NCBI RefSeq assembly: GCF_000321225.1
Contig: NW_004450286.1
Coordinates: 4,326,186 to 4,390,185 of the forward strand
Source of the DNA: Odobenus rosmarus divergens
Lineage: Eukaryota; Chordata; Mammalia; Carnivora; Odobenidae
DNA: 64,000 nucleotides
Direction: 5' to 3'
Below are positions 24,236 to 35,534 of the stretch, in pieces. The notes below the pieces were generated by a model. It searched no databases and had not been told where the DNA came from. It saw only the letters and a program-made list of their open reading frames with translations. Both the position numbers and the translations under genes were made by a program. How positions within the stretch are numbered: position 1 is the first letter of the stretch; each line of letters opens with the position of its first letter.

Positions 24236-25665
24236 GCAAAGGTGGTCTTTCTAACAAACAGTGTTGGAACAACTGGATATCCACATGCCAAAAAATGCAT
24301 CTAGCCCTAATACCTTACAAAAAAATTATCTCAGAATGGATCATAAGCCTAAATGTAAAATGCAAAAACTATAACGTCTCAGAAGATAACTTAAGAGAAA
24401 ACCTAAATAACCTTAGATACGGCAATGACTTTTTAAATACAAAACCAAAGACACTATCCATGAAAGAAACAACTGATAAGCTAGATTTTATTAAAATTAA
24501 AACAAACAAACAAAAAAAAAAACAAAAAACTTTTGCTCTGCGTAGGCATTGTTGAGAATAACACAAAGCACAAGCTTGGAGAAAATATCTGCAAGAGACA
24601 CAACTGATAATGGATTTTATCCAAAATATACAAAAAACTCCTAAAACTCAACAATAAGAAAAAAATCTGACTAAAGAATGGTCAAAGGGGCAAAAGAACT
24701 GAACAGACACCTAACTGAAGAAGATATACCCATGGCAGGTAAGCATTTGAAAAGATTTTCAATATCATACGTTTTTAGAGAATTACAAATTAACAACGAG
24801 CTACCACTACACATCTACTAGAATGGCCAAAATCTAAAACACTGACAACACCAAAGTTGGCAAGGATATGGAGCAATAGGAACTCTCCTATAGTACTGGT
24901 AAGAATGCAAAATGCTACAGCCATTTTGAAGAACAGTTTTGCAGTTTCTTATAAAACTAAACATACTCTTACCATATAAGCCAGCAATCACATTCTTTGA
25001 TATTTACCCAAAGGACTTGAAAACTTACATCCACAGAAAAACTTTCACTTGGATTTTATAGCCACTTTATTCATAACTGCCCAGATTTGGAAGCAACCAA
25101 GATGCCCTGCAGTAAGTTAATGCATAAATAAATCTGTGATTCATCTAGACAATGGAATATTATTTAGCACTAAAAAGGAATGAGCTACCAAGCCATGAAA
25201 AGACCTGGAGGAGCTTTAAATGCATATTGCCAAGTAAAAGAAGTCAATTTGTCAAGGCTTACATACTATATAATCCCAACTATATGACATTGTAAATAAA
25301 GCAAAACATAGAGACAATAAAAAGATCAGTGGTTGCCAGGGGTTGGGGAAAGAGATGAATAGTCAGAGCTTAAGATTTTTAGGGCAATGAAAATACTCTG
25401 TATGATACTATAATGATTAATACATGTTATTATACTTTTGTCCAAATCCACAGAATGTCCAACAAGAGTGAGCCAAAATGTAAATTTTTGTTTAAGTTAT
25501 GATTTGTATGATGTATTATCAATGTAGATTCCTCAATTGTAACAAATGTACCACTCTCATGGGGGATGTTGACGATGGGAGAGGCTATGCATGTGTGGGA
25601 GTAGGGGGGTATGGGAAATCTCTGTACATTCCATTCAACTTCATTGAAACCTAATATTGCTTTAA
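24236..25665 (+). mobile_element. Second L1 C-terminal/3' copy, forward
   Basis: The ORF2 C-terminal region starts over (aacagtgttggaacaactgg, ggatatccacatgcc), repeating content already passed at about 23930-24235. It then runs on through the ORF2 end (caatggaatattatttagc) and an L1 3'UTR to 25665. The 111-codon frame at 24220-24555 is a remnant of this ORF2 part. Confidence 0.8.
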
Positions 25666-25679
25666 AAATAAAATTTATT

Positions 25680-25887
25680 GGGCGCCTGGGTGGCTCAGTC
25701 GGTTAAGTGGCTGCTTTTGGCTCGGGTCATGATCCAGGGGTCCTGGGATCGAGTCCCACATCAGGTTCCCCCTGCTCTGTGGGAAGCCTACTTCTCCCTC
25801 TCCCTCTGCCTGCCACTCCCCCTGCTTGTGCTCTCTCTCTCTCTGACAAATAAATAAATAAATAATCTTAAAAAAAGGAAAAATAAT
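25680..25887 (+). mobile_element. SINEC
   Basis: Complete forward copy with GGGCGCCTGGGTGGCTCAGT head and an AAATAAATAAATAAATAATC tail. The 13-bp duplication aataaaatttatt lies at 25667-25679 and 25888-25900. It inserted at the A-rich end of the L1. Confidence 0.94.
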
Positions 25888-26019
25888 AATAAAATTTATT
25901 AATTACTTTATTAATTGTGAGTTATTCATTTTAAAAGTCTCAGGTAAAAATGAAAATCTGGTGATATAAAAAAGAAATTCTAAGATAAGTCTAATTTGAA
26001 AATGTCTTTTATTAGTGAA

Positions 26020-26560
26020 CCTTTTCATTTTTCTCTGATGAACAGTTGATTAATATTATTTCAATGTTTTTGTATAAACAATATAGGCAGAATCTCCAGG
26101 ATATTAATTAGATAGAAGCTGTAGTGCATCTGTCAACTAGCGGCACATCAGATATAAAATACACCTAAGAAAGCAACCACTAGGGGTCATTTACACTCAA
26201 ATTAGCAGATTTATCTGATTTCGAAAATTCGACAGTTTTCTTTAGCAACATTGCCAAGGACCAGAGGAGAAACAATAAAGCAGTGGCATTTTTTAAAAGG
26301 ATAACCATGAAGTCAGTGAAAATGCCTATCGTTTATAAACTTGGAGACACACAAATAGATCTGGCATTTGTGTTTTTAGAACTTTGATGGATTTTAATCT
26401 CCAGATGCATACATTTAATGCAATTTCCAAAGCCCCTTTGCACTAGGTTATCTTACTTAGGTTTGGCATGAGGTGGTGCTGATACCTTTGATGCCAGGGA
26501 TAAGTTGACTAGCTCTGTGGCAAGAATTGAGTGCAGGAAGCACATCAGTAACATTTTTTT
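26020..26560. other. Unique block, candidate conserved noncoding element
   Basis: Repeat-free between a SINEC and simple repeats, with balanced composition and many dense motif-like words (TATTAATTAG, CAGATTTATCTGATTT, CCTTTGATGCC). No open frame of note. Conservation is not testable here. Confidence 0.25.
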
Positions 26561-26656
26561 AAAGAAATAGACTGTCACAATCAATTCTTCTGTTTACACA
26601 TCTAGACTATTGTCAATATAAGCATCCCAGTTGACCTATGAGTTCATGCCAGTGGC

Positions 26657-26690
26657 AAAACAAACAAACAAACAAACAAACAAACAAAAA
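26657..26690. repeat. (CAAA)n microsatellite
   Basis: About eight CAAA/AAAC units; a poly-T run follows at about 26742-26757. Confidence 0.95.
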
Positions 26691-27944
26691 AACAACCCTC
26701 ATCGTGTACCTAATTTTATTATTTGGGGATTGTTATAAACTTTTTTTTTTTTTTTTTAAAGCAAAGAAGAAGACAAATGAGGAAAAGCATAGGGATCACC
26801 CATGATCTATTTCTATGTTTCTTTCTAGGATACCTTTCTCCCTAAGAATTGTAGCAAAATGACCTATACTAGAGGAGTTATTCATCACAGGTGCAGGAGT
26901 CTCTTTTTTTGGAGTCTTGTTTTCTAAATCTTCCAGACTATGAAAACCACATTTCCATGACAAACCACTATGTTGCTTCTGGAATTCGTGGTCAGTCTCA
27001 GACATTTCTTCAGGGAGCTAATACACATTAGACCTGAGTTGTGACCTGCAGATACCTAACTGTGTAGATCAGTTTTCCATAATTCAATCTATGTTCAGAA
27101 GATTCACAGCTACAAAGCTACCTGCTGAATTAGGAAAAAAAAAAAAAAAAGGACTCTAGTGCTGCTGTGGAGCGTGTGACCTGTAGGCAGTGTTACAAGA
27201 GCTCAATAGGTCTCGGCTTCCCTGGTGTGAGCGTTATGTAAATGTGATTTTAGCAACTTCCTATCCACACATGTGGCCATGCTTAACCATTTAGTCTTGA
27301 GGAATTTTCAGGTCATTTATTATTTTCCTAAGAGTAGGAAGGATTTTTTTTTCTTTGCTCTTATTAACAGACTGAATACCTTCTTTCTGCAAAATACAGA
27401 CCACACAGGAAAAAATAAAAACATCAAAGCTCAAGATAATGGACACTTTCTAAGCTTGAAAGCAAAATTCAAGTGATACAAAAAAATTTTTATTTAGGTT
27501 CTTTTTCTGGCTTTGCCACTGAACTATGGAATTTTAGGTAAGTCATAGTCTACCAGCATTTTATTTGTTGTGTTTTCTATCTTCATCATCTTAATGAAAG
27601 GAATATTTTTTCTCTTGGATAATTCTTTGATATTATTGACCAGAAATGTACAAACTATGCAAACAATAACCTGCCAATCACAATTCCACATACACACACA
27701 TGGACACACACTGTAGTGCATCCATTTTCAGCAGTATTTAAGAGGAAAGTAAAGTTGTGGGAACAAACTTTTAGAGATTGACTCTATTGGGGATGAAAAT
27801 AGTTGTGCAGAATTTGACTTGTGAAGAGTCAAAGGAACTATCACTTTAGACTCTCCACCTCTGTTATTGTGTGGAGAGACATAGAAATTATTTCCTAATA
27901 TGCCTTGTGGCAGTGAATGGACTTCTTTGCTTATAGTAATAGCT
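26691..27944. other. Intronic stretch, nothing recognised
   Basis: Contains poly-T (26742-26757) and poly-A (27134-27150) tracts. The short frames at 26796-27005 and 27273-27476 show no domain. Confidence 0.45.
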
Positions 27945-28125
27945 ATCCTGTGTAAGTGCTTTTGTGTGCCAGAAAATGTTAAATGTTTTATCTCATTTAG
28001 ATATTATCTGCCTCATTTTATAGAAAAGAAATGTTAAGGATGACGATTCAGCTTATCATGTCACATAGTTAGAAGATGGTAGAGTTGGAATGTGTGCACA
28101 GATCTGAATGGATTCTAAGTCCATG
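27945..28125 (+). repeat. MIR-type SINE remnant
   Basis: agtgcttttgtgtgccag, ttatctcatttagatattat, ttttatagaaaagaaatg, tcacatagttagaagatggt, agagttggaatgtg follow the order of the MIR 3' half. Confidence 0.6.
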
Positions 28126-30111
28126 ATCATTTGTTTTATTATACCTTTTATAAGATATTCTTCTTAGTCTTGGCAAATAATTTTGGCCTTGAAATATATT
28201 TTTCTAAAATTACCTAATAATATGTGTTAGCATTTACTTTAAATAACAAAATTAACTTCATTATATCTGATTAGACAAGAGACAGCTCAATAGAAGAGCC
28301 TAAGAGAACTTTTAGTTTGTGTTTTTACTTTTGCAAATACAAAAATTAAGGACCATGCCTAAGGCATGCAGTTAGTTGGTACAAAGGTGATTACCACATC
28401 TCCCTATTATAAATGCCATTAATATGACTATTAATTGTATATCTTACCGTGGGGTAATGTTATATATCTTTTCTCTCTAGCTAAGTCATCAGTGCCTAGA
28501 ATTCTGTCTCTATGCGTTATCAGATCTTCCATGTGTGGACATATAGTAGCCATTCTATAATTGTTAACTGAATGAATGAATAAATGTGAACACATATGGA
28601 GCACATCCTTTAGAAGCAGGCTGGCTTTTAAAGATGGTGCACAGAAATACTAGTCCTTTAGATATTCTCTGCATTTTGACAATGTATTTCTTAACAGTAG
28701 AGTTAATGCCAGCAGATGAACATATTTTTGGTGTGATTTGTACAAAGTTTATTGGTTGGCCTTGAATGGCTGCAGAATAATCAAATATAAGGTAAATCTG
28801 GACTTTAGAATCTATGCTGATATTTTGGCAGATACCAAATTTGAAAAGGCATAGGACTTAAAGATAACGAATAACATGTTGCACTGTATGGAGAGCCACA
28901 GACTTTGTTGTAACTGATAACTAGGTACAAGGAAATGACAACATGGTGAATGAGAGCCATGGACTATGAACAGGTGACTGAGTTTGTGTCCCTCCATATA
29001 AAATAATGAAGCTAGGGTCCTAAATTGTGACTCTGGGCTTTCAAAGAGCTCCTGTGTTAGTGTGGTAAAAGAATTTAGCACTTAGAATTGAAGTAAGATA
29101 CCTCGGAGGTTATTAAATAATCACTTGGGGGTGATGACTTCTGAAATACTTTATTGCAATTTATTCCTCAATATAAAGAAACCCTTAGAACTCCTAAAGA
29201 TATAGTAAGTATACCTCAGATTCAAGAATAAACTCAAAGGACAGTTTCATTTATTGAAACACAAAAGAGACTTACACTCTTTTTCTCTGTGTCATTTAGT
29301 ATTATTAAGTATCAAGTGGTATTAGATATTTTAAATTAACTAACCAAATATATAATAACATAAAGCTAAATTTTAAAAATATAAATGAAAGCAAACAACT
29401 TTTTTCTACTAACTTCCGAGTAGCCAATGACTCTTAATAGTATCTAGAAAGGCAATAAGAAACAGTAGAAGGAGAACAGCAGTGAGTCACAAGACTATTA
29501 TTCTGTCCCCTCCCTAACTCTCCCACTAACTAGTTGAGTGAGCTTGACAAAGTGTTAACCATTCCATTAGATGAAGATGTGACCGCAGATTATCCATGAA
29601 GTGCTTCTGGCACTATATCGTATTACTTAATTCTGTGATCCAAAGAAGAATGTCATATGCAAACGACATGATTCTGTGTCCTCCATAATAAACAACTTCT
29701 TAATTATTCAAAGGTATAGTATATTTTACCAATTCAAAGGAATAGAAACCTGTACTAAGAAAAGATAAAAAAACCTTTGATAACAGATTTACCTAATCCG
29801 TCCTCGGTGCATTCAGATTATCTGTAAAATCCTAGTAAGTGATCCAGAGCTTCCTTTTCCAACATGGAACGAGATACTTTTGACAGCAGCCTTCCCACTT
29901 ACAATTTACTCTCTGTCCCTTTCCTCTTCTCGCTTTTCCTCCTCTGTCTTCTGCTCTCTAGAGCTCTCATTTTCACTCTGTCTGATTTCATTCTTCCTAT
30001 ATAATTTTCTCTTTTATCAATAATTAGGAGCATCTTGTATCAGCATTTTACAATCCAACTGAATGTATTATAGTTTTCCTTACAGCAGAAATATAAAAGT
30101 CATGTCTTTTT
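28126..30111. other. Intronic stretch, mostly unrecognised
   Basis: An L2/MIR-like tail (gtagccattctataattg, aactgaatgaatgaataaatg) lies at about 28485-28590. The rest is unassigned AT-rich DNA. Confidence 0.45.
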
Positions 30112-30125
30112 GAAAATACATTCTA

Positions 30126-30170
30126 ATGTATGGTGATTAACATAACAATAAAAAATTATTTAAAAAAAAA
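30126..30170 (+). mobile_element. Minimal (45-bp) L1 tail insertion
   Basis: atgtatggtgattaacataa followed by CAATAAAAAATTATTTAAAAAAAAA matches the last bases of the young L1 at 1228-1268 and 54727-54755. Perfect 14-bp direct repeats gaaaatacattcta flank it at 30112-30125 and 30171-30184. It is an extremely 5'-truncated L1 insertion. Confidence 0.88.
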
Positions 30171-30184
30171 GAAAATACATTCTA

Positions 30185-31470
30185 GTGTCTCTTCAAAATG
30201 GCTTTAGAATATCTATCTCAGATTAACCACAAAATGTCTTAGTTTTCAGAAAGAATTTATGAAACCTCTTAATGGGGTTAATTTACATATCAGCAAAATT
30301 TACGTATACGTAAAAAGACATGTCCTGATGACTTTTTATCTTGTATTTGTAGAGGTCTATCCTCTTTAGGGGTCTTATTTCCTAATCTTAGGGGTCTGTT
30401 GTCTTTAGAGATTAGCAGCAACCCTGTATTTAAACATGATGCCTACACACATTTTAGATGTCTGAAACAATCTCATGACCTAGGCTTATTCTCTTAAAGT
30501 ACATGTATCTTATTTAACCAATATAAACAGCCAGTGGGGAGGTTTTCAGGTCAGTCAGGATTTTTGGCGCTCCTCCGATCATACTGTATACGTAAATGCA
30601 ACCTTGGCCTTTGTATTAGACCATCCTGGAACTTATGTCCTATAATTTAATTTTATTCTTCATTTCGTATCAGTGGAAATTTGTTGTTTTGGTCTTTGAT
30701 GTTGTTATTCCAAATTCATGAGTAAGTGCTAGAAAACTAGATGTAGGGGAAGTGTATAAGTTACAAGCCTACTAATTAAGCAGAATAATAAAACAGGGAA
30801 GAATAACATATTAAAACAGTCTATATAGAGATACTGACTCATGAGTAGGTAAAAATAACAACAACAACAAAAAAAAATGAGAGCACCAAAAGAGGACCCT
30901 TTATCTTGCTCACTGGGTATCTTCTTTATGTATACGGGAATCTTGGTAAGCATGCAATATAACCAGAGGCCACACAAACACTTACCCATATTGCTGTAGA
31001 GGAGGAACTTATGCATGGATAGTGAGTTGTATTGGATTAGCCTGAGGTCCTCTTCCAGCTCTAAAAATCTGAATTTGTGTATTCCCAGCCCTTAGTTTAC
31101 ATGACCATTGTAAATAGGAATTACCCTTTTTGATTCCACACTCCATAAGCACTTCAGTGAGGCCTCCCCTCACTTTTTCTGGTATCAGACATTTTTCCCC
31201 CATGATACTCTCAAAGTACTTGGGTAATGGCTTGTATTTTGACTTACTTGCCCTCTATACACTCATAGATTTGTTTTTCCCTGGCCTTGTAAATTTGCTT
31301 CTGTAGTGCTCTCCCTTCTACATAGTTAATCCCCATCACAATCTGTAACAAGCCCTCTTTACTTTCCAGTTCCAGTACCAGAAACTTTCCCTTATCTACA
31401 TCAGAAAGCATTGCTTTCATTTTCTGTATCTCCTACAGCATCATTTAAAAAACCTTTTTTTACCTTGCAT
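30185..31470. other. Intronic stretch, nothing recognised
   Basis: The minus-strand frame at 30729-31016 (95 codons) has no recognised domain. A short repeat-like pair occurs at 30366-30400 (aggggtcttatttcctaatc / taggggtctgttgtc). Confidence 0.45.
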
Positions 31471-31472
31471 GA

Positions 31473-31665
31473 TAGCAGTGGTCTCCAAACTTTACCATGT
31501 GTAAGAATCACCTGGAGGGATTTTTAAAAGAGTTTATTTGGAGGGTTTGTTTAAAAACAGATTCTGGTTCACTCATTAGGACTGGGTCCATGAATTGACA
31601 TTTCAAACAAGCCCAGAAATAATGCTTGTGACGCTCACAGATCACACTTTGAAAATGACAGTACA
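31473..31665. mobile_element. MER5-type nonautonomous hAT (Charlie) DNA transposon
   Basis: cagtggtctccaaacttta, agaatcacctggaggg, acagattctggttcactc, aggactgggtcc, then cacactttgaaaatgacag. This follows the MER5A order with its terminal cagtggt/...accactg-type inverted ends partly decayed. Confidence 0.75.
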
Positions 31666-32340
31666 GCCTAAGGGGAGGGGTTTGGCTTCTCAAAGTTCAT
31701 GACAAGATTTTTTTCATCTTTATATTCCCCAAAGTTCCTTGTTTTAGGAAATATTCTATGAATAAATGGCCAAAGTCAAGCGGAATTTAATCATGCTTAC
31801 TCTTTAGCTCATGAAACCCCCATGGTGGTAATTTTGTAAAAATTAAAAAAAAAAAAAAGGCAATTCAATCGCAAAAGGAGCTTCTGTCTGTGTTTATGAG
31901 AACAACACATCTGACCAAAAAAGTGTCCTTTTTCACACAGAGAAAAACAAACTATGGAGGGAAAAACAGAAATGAACAGAGCACATTTTTATTCCATGTA
32001 AAGGGAACTACCATGTGCTAGAAAATCCAAATTTGTCAATTCCTAATAGAATTAGAAAGAAAACAAGAATAATTCAATATATAAAAGAAAAATAATTGAC
32101 AAAATTGAATACTATAATGTAATCACATAAAGGTAGTTTGTAACTCTCTCTCTCTTTTTGGAATTGAACCATAGAATCTTCCAAACCTAAAGAGCATACC
32201 CCCTGAGCCTCACAGATGTTGTGCCAGTGTGGTATCTATTTCTGAATTTGTTTGGTTTTGCACTGTCACTTAGAAGCTGTTCTCACAACCTCAACTCTAA
32301 TTTTTTTTAGTTTCTTAAAGTGCATGGTGGTTTTTTGTTT

Positions 32341-32430
32341 CCCTTCCTTCCTTCCTCTCTCCCTCCCTCCCTCTCTCTTCCTTCCTTCCTTCCTTCCTTC
32401 CTTCCTTCCTTCCTTCCTTCCTTCCTTCTT
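32341..32430. repeat. (TTCC)n / (TCCC)n pyrimidine tract
   Basis: About 90 bases of nearly pure pyrimidine with TTCC and CTCC units. The plus-strand frame at 32252-32449 with a PSFLPSFLPSF run is only its translation. Confidence 0.97.
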
Positions 32431-32816
32431 TGGTGTTCTTATTGATTGAATAAAGTCTTGCCATACCTAGCTACTCTTAAAGAAGTAGAATGTGCAAGAT
32501 ATGGATAGGTCTGAAATAGTAACATCATTTTCTTTTTAATAAAGTGACCAGTTTTTATTCAACAACCCAAAGCAACAGATAGAAATAGAGATGCAATGAC
32601 CCACAATTCTGCTCACAAGACTTGAATTCCCAAAGCATCAGAATCTGGCCAACCAGGAGGAAGCCTTTCTACTCAATTTCCATGTCGTCTTGGGCATGCT
32701 TAGTTTGGTCTCAAAAAAGTTTTTTCTTCATGTTTTAACTCAGTCAAAAGTTAGAATTTTTCCTTATGTCTTTCTTTAACAACTGTCTCATATCTGTATA
32801 ATTATTATGTTAATAT

Positions 32817-32848
32817 TTTATTTATTTATTTATTTATTTATTTATTTC
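32817..32848. repeat. (TTTA)n microsatellite
   Basis: About eight TTTA units. Confidence 0.95.
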
Positions 32849-33224
32849 CCCACTGGCCTGATTTTATCTTTGCATTAGGAATTTTTAATTTTTTCCCCCA
32901 CTGAAACCCAGTTTCCTCTACAGAATTCTGGTCCAGAGTATATTTGCAAATTAAAGTCTTAAAATATTTTGAGGGTTCTAGGAGAGAATAAAACACAGTA
33001 TTTTGTTTCCACCTTGCCCCTTTATAACTATAATTCTTTATGTAATTTTTGAAATAAATTTAATAACAATAATGAAATTTTTAAATAAAATAAATAAGTA
33101 TAATAATATATTTTTACCAAATTACTAGCTGTGAGTGCTCAATTCACCTTTCCTTTTTGCCAATGGAATTACCTATGAAAATACACACACTGATGTAAAG
33201 TTGAAAAAAAACGTTTTTCAATCT

Positions 33225-33485
33225 CTGGTTGGCTATTTCCATGGAGGAATTGTGCTACATCATTTCAGAGTAGCAGTATCAGCATCAGAATCACCTGGGA
33301 CTTGTTTGAAATGCAAATTATCTGACCCTAACTCACACGTATTAAATCAGATGCTCTGGGAGTGTGACAGCAATCTGTCTTGTTTAGTTTTATTTTTTTT
33401 ACAAGCAGTCCTGGTGATTCTGATGCATATTAAAGTTTTCACTGCTCCATATACAGTAGAGATGGAATGGATTGAGAATTGTTTA
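33225..33485. mobile_element. MER5-type nonautonomous hAT DNA transposon
   Basis: gcagtatcagcatcagaatc, acctgggacttgtttgaaat, gcaaattatctgaccctaac, agatgctctgggagtgtgac, agcaatctgtcttg, cctggtgattctgatgcata: the MER5A order. It is in the opposite orientation to the copy at 31473. A poly-T insertion sits near 33391-33399. Confidence 0.78.
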
Positions 33486-33575
33486 ATGGACAACTGAATA
33501 GACATCTGAAGAAATATAGCTCAGCAGGAAACAAATAGGAGTGTCTTCCATTCATTCCCAGTCTGGATCCTTTAT

Positions 33576-33765
33576 TGTTTATGTTTTTTAAGATTTTATT
33601 TATTTATTTGACAGAGAGAGAATAAGCAGGGGGAGCTACAGAGGGAGAGGGAGAAGTAGGCTCCCCACTGAGCAGGGAGCCCAATGTGGGACTCTATTCC
33701 AGGACCCGGGGATCATAACCTGAGCTGAAGGCAGACACATAATCAACTGAGCCACCCAGGTGCCC
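33576..33765 (-). mobile_element. SINEC, reverse
   Basis: Reverse copy ending in actgagccacccaggtgccc. Perfect 13-bp duplication ctggatcctttat at 33563-33575 and 33766-33778. Confidence 0.96.
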
Positions 33766-34362
33766 CTGGATCCTTTATGCAGAGAATTATAATCTGTTTC
33801 TATCCAGAGAATATAAGGGTGACTGAGATGACTGAAATAGTTTCCTATCCTCCTCCACATCCACGACAACAATCAGTATCTTGCCTTCTTTATCCATTCT
33901 GGAGACTGCAACTTACAGAATACAACATGGTCAGAGGTGAAATGGATTGCAAATTATGTTTGTCTTTGTCAGTTGATTTTTGTGTATTATGTAAGATACC
34001 ATTGCCTTCTTTTGCATGTGGGTATTTAGTTTTCCAACACTATTCATTGAAGAGATTATCCTTTCTCCATTGTGTATTCTTTGCATCCTTGTCAAATATT
34101 AGATGACTGTATATGCTTGGGTTTATTTCTGGGCTCTCTATTCTGTTCCACTGGTCCCTGCATCTGCTTGTATATAAGTACCATAGTGTTTTGATTACTA
34201 TAGATTTGTAATATAATTTGAAATCAGGAAGTGTTATGCCTTTTACTCTGTTCTTCTTTCTCAAGATTGCTTTGGCTATTGGAACCACAAAAGTTTCCAT
34301 ACAAATTTTAGAATTGCTTTTTTCACTTCTGTGAAAAATGCCATTAGAATTTTGATAGGGGT

Positions 34363-34563
34363 GGGTGCCTGGGTGGCTCAGTCGTTAAGCGTCTGCCTTC
34401 GGCTCAGGTCATGATCCCAGGGTCCTGGGATCGAGTCCCGCATCGGGCTCCCTGCTCGGCGGGAAGCCTGCTTCTCCCTCTCCCACTCCCCCTGCTTGTG
34501 TTCCCGCTCTCGCTCTCTCTCTCTCTCTCTCTGTCAAATAAATAAATAAAATCTTTAAAAAGA
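34363..34563 (+). mobile_element. SINEC, well preserved
   Basis: One of the least decayed copies here: gcgtctgccttcggctcagg, gatcgagtcccgcatcgggc, then CT repeats and AAATAAATAAATAAAATC. Perfect 17-bp duplication agaattttgataggggt at 34346-34362 and 34564-34580, inside the L1. Confidence 0.97.
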
Positions 34564-35044
34564 AGAATTTTGATAGGGGTTATATTGACCCTGTAAATTG
34601 ATTTGGGTAGTATGGACACTTTAACACTATTCATTTTTTCAATCTATGAACATGTGGTATCTTTCCATTTATTTGTGACTTCTTCAATTTCTTTCATCAA
34701 TGTTTTGTAGTTTTTCAGTGTACAGATCTTTCATCTCCTTGGTTAAATTTATTCCTAAGTGTTTTACTCCTTTAGATAATACCCCAAATGGGGTTGTTTT
34801 GTTGATTTCCTTTTCAGATAGATTATTGTTGATGCAAAGAAACAAGTGATTTTTGTATGTTGATTTTTTAACTTGCAACTTTACTGAATTCATTTATTAG
34901 TTCTGACAGTTTTTTTGTGGAGTCTTTAGGGTTTTTTAGATAAAAGATTTTGTCATTTTCAAACAGAGATAATTTAAACTTTTCCTTTCTGATTTAGATG
35001 CCTTTGATTTCCTTCTTCATTTTTTTTCTTGTTCTTGTTCTTCT

Positions 35045-35082
35045 CACTTTTATTATGATTATGATTATTATTATTATTATTG
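35045..35082. repeat. (ATT)n / (ATG) short tandem run
   Basis: tattatgattatgattatta followed by ATT units, within the inverted L1. Confidence 0.85.
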
Positions 35083-35534
35083 TCTGATTACTCTTGCTAG
35101 TACTTCAGTACTATGTTGAACAGAAGTGGGCAGAGTAAGCATCTTTGCCTTTTACCAGATCTTGGAAGAAAAGCTTTCAGTTTTCCCCATTGATTATGAT
35201 GTTAATGTGGGCTTTTCATAAATGGCCTTTATTATGCTGAAGAAATGCTTTTTATATCTAAGATTTGGTAAGTTATATTTTCATTTGCATTTATTTTGAG
35301 ATATTTTCAAAATTCTCTTTTGATTTCCTCTTTGACTCAGTGGTTTTTCAAGAGTATTCTTTCCTGTTATTGATTTCTAGTTTCATTCCATTGTTATTAG
35401 AAAAGATACAATCTTAAATTGGTTAAGATTTGTTTTATGACCAAAAAAAAAAAAAAACAGGAGAATGTTTTGTATGTGCTTGAGAAGAATGTGTAGTCTA
35501 CCACTGTTGGGTAGAAACCTTTTGTATATGTCTA

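Larger units (their letters stand above)
31666..33224. other. Intronic stretch with simple repeats
   Basis: Contains poly-A at about 31843-31858, a long TTCC tract and a TTTA tract (listed separately). Otherwise unassigned. Confidence 0.45.
33945..35530 (-). mobile_element. L1 ORF2 upstream segment, inverted
   Basis: On the minus strand this covers ORF2 from the endonuclease region (right end, gtatatgtctattag at 35526) to the C-terminal region (left end, cacaaaaatcaact near 33965). Frames at 34684-34893 and 34040-34300 carry ORF2 remnants such as [13 protein letters not shown]. The SINEC at 34363 interrupts it. It is followed by the forward 3' part, so the pair reads as one 5'-inverted L1. 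Confidence 0.85.

Noticed and set aside
24220..24555. 111-codon frame, and other ORF2-like frames at 34040-34893 and 47383-47986
   Set aside because: They are decayed L1 ORF2 pieces with flanking stops, so they are listed as transposon remnants rather than genes.
32252..32449. Frame with a repeated PSFLPSFLPSF motif
   Set aside because: It is the translation of a TTCC microsatellite.
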